DNA from: Amycolatopsis xylanica | GTDB lineage: Bacteria > Actinomycetota > Actinomycetes > Mycobacteriales > Pseudonocardiaceae | Direction: 5' to 3' | Length of the DNA stretch: 64,000 nt | Assembly: GCF_900107045.1 (NCBI RefSeq) | Contig: NZ_FNON01000010.1 | Location: 186,001 to 250,000 of the forward strand | Shown: positions 58,883 through 64,000 of the stretch, in pieces | How the letters are laid out: each line of letters begins with the position of its first letter | How positions within the stretch are numbered: position 1 is the stretch's first letter | Translations under genes and position numbers: made by a program | The notes under the pieces: model-generated | What the model was told of the DNA's origin: nothing | What the model saw: the letters and a program-made list of their open reading frames with translations, nothing else | Database searches by the model: none

Positions 58883-61800
58883 ATGCCTTCTGGCATGCGT
58901 TCATGCTGCTCGAGATCCAGACTCGGCGTGCTTCTCGTTGTGCTGGCCGTGGCGTTCGGGGTTCTCCCGGCCACGGCCTTTCCAGGTCAGGATGTCGCGG
59001 CGGCCGCGGTTCCAGACGTCGCGCCTGATTCGGTGACTGCGTCGAAGTTCGCCAAGCAGAGCCAAAAATCCGTTCGGGTGATGGACCAGACCACCGAGAC
59101 GGACGAGACCGTCGCGAACCCGAATGGCTCGTTCACCAGGACCCGGCACACGCGACCGGTTCGGGTCAAGCAGAACGGCACCTGGGTCCGGCCGGACTCA
59201 ACCTTGGTGCAGACCGACGCGGGAGTGCTCGCGCCCAAGGCCGCCACAACGGACATCACGTTGTCTCGGGGCCGTTCCGGTTCGGCCAAGTCCGCGAACG
59301 CGCAACCTCTCCTCAGCTTGACTCAGGACGGCACGGCGACCGGATTCGATTGGCCGGGTGCGTTGCCTGCCGCCGTCGTGACCGGATCGACCGCCACTTA
59401 CCCCGAAATCCTTCCGGGCGTCGATCTCAAGCTCGAAGTCGACATCGACACCGTGCATGAGGTTGTCGTGGTCAAGACGGCCGAAGCCGCCAAGAATCCT
59501 GCCCTCGCGAAACTCGGCTTCACCATCCCGGTGCGGCAGGGCACCGTGACCAAGGACGCCGATGGAACCTTGCACGTACGTGACACGGCGGGCACCGAAA
59601 AGTTCACCGCGCCACCCGCGATCATGTGGGACTCGTCGGGCACGGACGCGGCAAACCACAACTTCCTGCGCGGGCCCGCTCCCGGTGGTCGCCGAGCACC
59701 GGTCGGTGAGGAGCTCTCGGGCACCAAGCTCACCCTCAGTCCAGACCAGACCATGTTCGCCGGAGCCGATACGGTGTTCCCCGTATATGTGGACCCGGAA
59801 TGGCACGACAACTACTGCACCTCCTGTAATCGGAATCATTACCTGGTCCAGTACGCGTGTGGTAGTGGCAAAACGCCGGGCGACGTGCAGTGGGACAACG
59901 ACGATCAGCTGCGCGCGGGCTATGTCAATGACACGCGCACGAACTGCCACGGTTCGCACCTCGTCACCGCGCGGTCTTTCGTCGAGCTGGGACTGAGCGG
60001 GCTGGAAGGCACCCTGATCTACGACGCGGTGCTGAACCTGAATGTCATCAATTCGGAGACTTGCGGGCCCGCGAACAACGTCGTGCTGGCGAACGGCATC
60101 GACTCCGGGATGGCCTTCAACAGCGGCCCGGGCTGGGGGGAAACCCTAGGCACAGTCGACGGTTGCTCCAGCAATGTCAGTTTCGTGGTCACTCCGACGA
60201 TCGCCTCTCTCGTGAACAACGGGGAATCGGCGTTCACCTTCGGCATCGTCGCACCGAACGAAAACGACCTGCACAGCTGGAAGCGCTACACCACGGATGT
60301 CGGATTCACGGTCACCTACAACTCTCCACCCAACAAGCCGGCCAACTTGCAGCTCTTCAATGGCAGCCAAGGCTTTCGCTGTGTCAGAGGCGCGTCTCGC
60401 CCCGTACTCGGCCGCATCAGTACGGCCTACGTGGCGAAGGCGAACGTCTCCGACCCGGATGGCTACGAGCTTTACGCCGGATTCCGTGTGTACAAAGGAC
60501 TTGTCAGTACCGGTAAGTACACGTGGGACGGGAACGAGACGGGTGTCGACAACGTCCTGAGCGATGAGGACACGAACAACCGGAACGCGGTGGCGACCCT
60601 GCCGCAGTCGCTGATGAACGCGGATGGATTTTACTCCTGGGACGTGCATACCACCGACGGCAAGGAAACCGCGTGGTCGGCAGGCTGTGAGGTCGAGGTC
60701 GAGCTGAGTGCGCCCGCGAAACCGGCCGTCGCTTCGCAGACCTACCCTTCGGGTACGTTCGGCGGCGGTCCCGGCAGGCCAGGCGACTTCACCTTCAGCG
60801 TCGCGAACTCGCCGACCACGGTCGGCCACTACGTCTGGAAGCTGGACAACACCGCCTCGCCTGCCTGCAATGGCACTGAGCCGGGCACAGTGAAGCCCGT
60901 GGCGTTCAACGGCCCCGCCACGACCGCGATCGCACCGCAGTCCAAAGGTCCCCACGTGCTGAGTGTCTGGTCGTGCAACCGCGCGGCGACTGCTTCGAGC
61001 CGCACCGACTACACGTTCAACGTGAAAGACGCGTCGGCTCCGGTCGCCTCATGGCAGCTCGAAGGCACCGGAACCTCGCAGGCGACTGGGCTGCGCTACG
61101 CGGGACAAGGAATGGGCAACTTCGGCGCGGGTAAGCTCGGCCAGGCAGCGACCTTGACCAGCCAAGCAGGTGACTACTTCGCCACCAGCGCCCGAGTGCT
61201 CGACACCACCGCTTCGTTCTCTGTCTCGGCCTGGGTGAACCCGGCGGATCTCACTGGCCGCCGCGCTGTGCTGTCACAAGACGGCGGCCAGACCAGTGGC
61301 TTTGTCGTCCAGTATCTGGAAACAGGTAAATGGGCATTCAGCGTCAGCAGCGCCGACACTGCCAACCCGCAGACCGCGTCAGCGCTGTCCGCGGCGCCTG
61401 CGACGGCAAATGCGTGGACACACCTCACCGCTGTCTACGACGCCGGAGCGCACACGGCGAGTCTCTACGTGAACGGACAAGCACAATCGACGGTCGCGGC
61501 GACAACGTGGAACAGCAGTGGCCCGTTGGTGCTCGGCGGTGCCAAGGTGAGCGGGTCACGTGGCTATCTGCTCAAAGGCGCGTTGGACGAGATCGCGGTG
61601 TTCGATCGCGCATTGCCAGCGGCCGATGTGAACACGCTCTATACCCACAATGGCGTCCCAACCGGCCTTTCAGCGATTCGTGAGTACACGGTGGATGGTG
61701 TGACCACGGATGCGACCGGCACGGATGAAACGTTGACATTCGGCAACGGCGTGACCTACACGCCAGGCTATACCAATGCGTCAGGCCAGTCCGCGACCGA

Positions 61801-63085
61801 CAGCAGCGTCGGCCAGTCTTCGGGGCAGGGCATCTCGGTGACCGGATCCGCGGGAGCTCGCTCCAAGAACCCCGTCGTCGACACCGCGCAGAGCTTCACG
61901 GTTTCCGCCTGGGCGAAGCTGTCCGACACCGACGGCTATTACGCGGTCTTCGGGCAGGAGGGCTCCCACGCCAGCGGGTTCCAGCTCCGCTATTCCCATG
62001 ATTCGAACCGATGGATCATGGGCATGCCCTCGGCCGACACAGACGCGGACACCTATCGATGGACCGCCTCGACCAGCATTCCTCAAGCGGGTGTCTGGAC
62101 CCATCTCACGGGTGTTTACGACGCTTCGACAAGCAAGATCCTCCTTTACGTCAACGGCGTGCTCGAAGGCCAGATCGCCATCCCCGCGGGCAGTGTCTGG
62201 AACGCGACGGGTGGGTTCACCATCGGGCAGATTCGCGCTCGGGGCCTGCCGGACGCGTTCTTCCGCGGCAGCATCGACCAGGTGCAGGTCTGGGATCGCA
62301 CGTTGCCCGCGGACGAGATCGCCGGGCTTGCCAACTCGGCAGTACTGCGGGCGAACTACCAGCTCGACGGTTCCACACTGGACAAGGTCAGTGGGGCTTC
62401 CGGTGTGTCCTCCGGCGCCGTCACCATGACCACTGATTCAGACGGTGCCCCTGTCGCCCGGTTCGGCAAGGACGCAAGCGGACAGATCGAGGGACCGCGT
62501 CCACAGAACCTCCGCAGCGACCGGAGCTTCACCGTCGAGGCGTGGGTGAAGCACGCTTGGACTGACGCCGACATCGCGGCTGCGAAACAGGCCGATCCAG
62601 CCAAGAATCCTTCCGGTGTCGACAAGCCGGGTAGGGCCGCGGTGGGTGTGAACTCCCCGCAGTTCTCGCCTTACATGCTCGGCTACCGCGGAATCACCGA
62701 CTCGAACGGGGTATGGCACCCCCGGTGGAGCTGGCTGGTCACCGATCCGAGTGCGACACAGGCGAACCCGCTCGGCAAATTCTCGGTGTCGGACGTGGAC
62801 GCCGAGTCCAATGTCTGGACTCACCTGACCGGCACCTACGACGCCATCACTCATACCGCCTGCCTTTACGCGGCAACCGATTCCTATCAGTACGCGCCCA
62901 CCTGCCTGACCGGTGTGACCGGCTGGAACGGCGCGAGCGCACTCGAAGACCTGTTCCTCGGCAGTGGTGAATGGAACGGTTATCACGCCGACTTCTGGTA
63001 CGGCGATCTGCGTGGCGTCCGGCTGTACAGCGGTGTGCTCGACGCGCAGCACATCAACGCCGACGCGATCGTCGACCACCCCTGA
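58883..63085 (+). CDS. Large secreted LamG-domain protein
   Basis: The 1400-residue protein has a signal peptide (SRLGVLLVVLAVAFGVLPAT) and a beta-rich N-terminal region (about 60-480, with YPEILPGVDLKLEVDIDTVH and VFPVYVDPEWHD). A fibronectin-like section follows. Three LamG/concanavalin-like domains then start near FSVSAWVNPADL (about 780), SFTVSAWAKLSD (about 1005) and SFTVEAWVKHAW (about 1215), each with SLYVNGQ- or LLYVNGV-type strands. LamG domains bind glycans or proteins. In actinobacteria this kind of protein typically precedes an RHS-repeat toxin, as here. It is probably a partner or carrier surface protein. Confidence 0.9.
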   Translation: MPSGMRSCCSRSRLGVLLVVLAVAFGVLPATAFPGQDVAAAAVPDVAPDSVTASKFAKQSQKSVRVMDQTTETDETVANPNGSFTRTRHTRPVRVKQNGTWVRPDSTLVQTDAGVLAPKAATTDITLSRGRSGSAKSANAQPLLSLTQDGTATGFDWPGALPAAVVTGSTATYPEILPGVDLKLEVDIDTVHEVVVVKTAEAAKNPALAKLGFTIPVRQGTVTKDADGTLHVRDTAGTEKFTAPPAIMWDSSGTDAANHNFLRGPAPGGRRAPVGEELSGTKLTLSPDQTMFAGADTVFPVYVDPEWHDNYCTSCNRNHYLVQYACGSGKTPGDVQWDNDDQLRAGYVNDTRTNCHGSHLVTARSFVELGLSGLEGTLIYDAVLNLNVINSETCGPANNVVLANGIDSGMAFNSGPGWGETLGTVDGCSSNVSFVVTPTIASLVNNGESAFTFGIVAPNENDLHSWKRYTTDVGFTVTYNSPPNKPANLQLFNGSQGFRCVRGASRPVLGRISTAYVAKANVSDPDGYELYAGFRVYKGLVSTGKYTWDGNETGVDNVLSDEDTNNRNAVATLPQSLMNADGFYSWDVHTTDGKETAWSAGCEVEVELSAPAKPAVASQTYPSGTFGGGPGRPGDFTFSVANSPTTVGHYVWKLDNTASPACNGTEPGTVKPVAFNGPATTAIAPQSKGPHVLSVWSCNRAATASSRTDYTFNVKDASAPVASWQLEGTGTSQATGLRYAGQGMGNFGAGKLGQAATLTSQAGDYFATSARVLDTTASFSVSAWVNPADLTGRRAVLSQDGGQTSGFVVQYLETGKWAFSVSSADTANPQTASALSAAPATANAWTHLTAVYDAGAHTASLYVNGQAQSTVAATTWNSSGPLVLGGAKVSGSRGYLLKGALDEIAVFDRALPAADVNTLYTHNGVPTGLSAIREYTVDGVTTDATGTDETLTFGNGVTYTPGYTNASGQSATDSSVGQSSGQGISVTGSAGARSKNPVVDTAQSFTVSAWAKLSDTDGYYAVFGQEGSHASGFQLRYSHDSNRWIMGMPSADTDADTYRWTASTSIPQAGVWTHLTGVYDASTSKILLYVNGVLEGQIAIPAGSVWNATGGFTIGQIRARGLPDAFFRGSIDQVQVWDRTLPADEIAGLANSAVLRANYQLDGSTLDKVSGASGVSSGAVTMTTDSDGAPVARFGKDASGQIEGPRPQNLRSDRSFTVEAWVKHAWTDADIAAAKQADPAKNPSGVDKPGRAAVGVNSPQFSPYMLGYRGITDSNGVWHPRWSWLVTDPSATQANPLGKFSVSDVDAESNVWTHLTGTYDAITHTACLYAATDSYQYAPTCLTGVTGWNGASALEDLFLGSGEWNGYHADFWYGDLRGVRLYSGVLDAQHINADAIVDHP

Positions 63086-63122
63086 CTTTCTTCCCCGTCT
63101 CGGACATTTAGGCAGGTTTCTT

Positions 63123-64000
63123 ATGCGTGCTGGTGCCAGGTGGGCCCGGATGGGCCGTTTCTCCAGAGCCACCGCCATCGCCGTGGTCGCGGTCATGCTC
63201 GCGTCGGGTGGGACCGCGGTCGCAGCGACGGTCGGCACTACTGGCTGGACGTTGCCTCCAGGACAGAAGGATCCCAGCATCCCGGTCAAGCCCGTGCCTG
63301 CGAAACAGGTCCCGGACATCGACGTGAAGACCCAGCCGCTGCCGAAGCCGATTTGGCCGCCGGCTTCGGACAGTGACGTCGATGTGCCGCCCGCCGGCGC
63401 TGACGCCAAACAGCGAGCCGGTGTGCAACCGAGTGGTACACCGGTCCGCGTGGCGCCGTCCAAGGACACGCAGGCGAGGACCGCGTCCAAGGTGCATGTG
63501 CACGTCACCGACCACAACGCGGCGAACGCGCTCGGCCTGCATGGCGTGCTGCTCACGGTGACCGGGTCCGGAGCCGACCCAGTCCACGTCGGACTCGACT
63601 ACAGCACGTTCGCCGGCGCGTTCGGCGCGGGCTGGGCCGACCGGCTGCGCATGTTCGAGCTGCCGGCCTGTGCGCTGACCACGCCTGCCAAGGCGGAATG
63701 CCGCGTGCGGACGCCGATCGAGAACTCGGTGAACGATGGCGGCAGGCGCGAGGTCGGTGCCGACATCGTGTTCCCGGCGCAGGCACAGGGCATAACGGCG
63801 AGCGCTCAGCAGACCCGGGTGCTGGCCGCGGCAGCGGGCTCGTCCGGTTCGTCGGGCACACCGACAGCGCCCCCGATCGCCGCGGCGGGTTCGTGGTCAA
63901 GCGGCGGTTCATCGGGAGACTTCTCCTACGGCTACCCGTTCTCCGTGACGAAATCGCCGAGTGGTGACGGGCCGAATCTCGGACTGGCCTACTCATCGTC
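63123..64000 (+). CDS. N-terminal part of an RHS-repeat secreted protein (polymorphic toxin type), 3' end outside window
   Basis: From ATG 63123 the frame stays open for 292 codons to the window end. After a signal peptide (SRATAIAVVAVMLASGGTAV) the sequence follows the conserved entry of giant actinobacterial RHS proteins: VPDIDVKTQPLPKPIWPP, ANALGLHGVLLTVTGSG, VHVGLDYSTFAGAFGAGWAD, LPACALTTPAKAECR, and the stretch SWSSGGSSGDFSYGYPFSV leading to NLGLAYSS. Full members have SpvB-like and YD repeats and a variable C-terminal toxin. Toxin and immunity genes are outside the window, so the activity is unknown. It lies 37 bases after the LamG gene. Confidence 0.82.
   Translation, partial: MRAGARWARMGRFSRATAIAVVAVMLASGGTAVAATVGTTGWTLPPGQKDPSIPVKPVPAKQVPDIDVKTQPLPKPIWPPASDSDVDVPPAGADAKQRAGVQPSGTPVRVAPSKDTQARTASKVHVHVTDHNAANALGLHGVLLTVTGSGADPVHVGLDYSTFAGAFGAGWADRLRMFELPACALTTPAKAECRVRTPIENSVNDGGRREVGADIVFPAQAQGITASAQQTRVLAAAAGSSGSSGTPTAPPIAAAGSWSSGGSSGDFSYGYPFSVTKSPSGDGPNLGLAYSS

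Overview
The window is high-GC DNA with frequent GTG and TTG starts, dense operons with 4-base ATGA overlaps, and actinobacterial gene sets (acylphosphatase-smc-ftsY, amtB-glnB-glnD, KdpDE, DUF6986 beside malate synthase, LamG plus RHS surface proteins). It most resembles a Pseudonocardiales genome such as Amycolatopsis. That is an inference from content; no 16S rRNA or other taxonomic marker gene is present.

Layout. 1-4.3 kb: end of a kdp potassium-uptake operon with its KdpD/KdpE sensor-regulator pair. 4.4-7.8 kb: a decayed membrane esterase and two exported or membrane proteins. 7.9-18.7 kb: a chromosome-maintenance core (acyP, smc, ftsY) interrupted by a penicillin-acylase-family enzyme, a sodium:solute symporter and anmK. 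19.1-22.7 kb: IclR regulator, malate synthase and a CitE-like aldolase. 22.7-26.6 kb: two transglutaminase-like proteins, a DUF2786 protein and an XRE regulator. 26.6-29.3 kb: an accessory patch with clustered hairpins, a lower-GC pentapeptide-repeat gene, a calcium-repeat protein and a response-regulator fragment. 29.3-32.7 kb: TetR-SDR pair, dctA and a ricin-type lectin. 32.8-46.3 kb: purine-to-ureide catabolism. 46.4-51.1 kb: a small secreted protein, a subtilase with seven VCBS-like repeats, an FhuF-like protein and an RlmA-type methyltransferase. 51.2-55.3 kb: amtB-glnB-glnD. 55.3-64 kb: large surface proteins ending in the start of an RHS-type polymorphic toxin that runs off the window.

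The metabolic theme is nitrogen scavenging. PucR and a three-subunit xanthine dehydrogenase (with an 8-oxoguanine deaminase gene inside the operon) make urate. Uricase, HIU hydrolase and OHCU decarboxylase make allantoin. Allantoinase and allantoicase release urea and ureidoglycolate. The glyoxylate produced can enter central metabolism through malate synthase (19.9 kb) or through the hydroxypyruvate-isomerase route (43.2 kb). Ammonium sensing and uptake lie at 51-55 kb behind a GlnR-like box. Ureidoglycolate lyase, glyoxylate carboligase, urease and the XDH maturation factor are not in this window.

The most unusual structural signal is two families of long intergenic hairpins. Family A has a GTCGTGAGTG outer arm and occurs at 4.3, 5.5, 7.1, 26.6, 39.3, 40.9 and 46.8 kb, plus one split copy at 26.85/27.17 kb. 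Family B has GATAAAGC arms and occurs at 11.95, 14.4 and 49.6 kb. Most copies begin within 0-10 bases of a stop codon and several supply the stop codon itself. A separate 162-bp MITE-like inverted repeat lies at 43.0-43.2 kb inside the ureide cluster. No rRNA, tRNA, CRISPR array or intact transposase was found.
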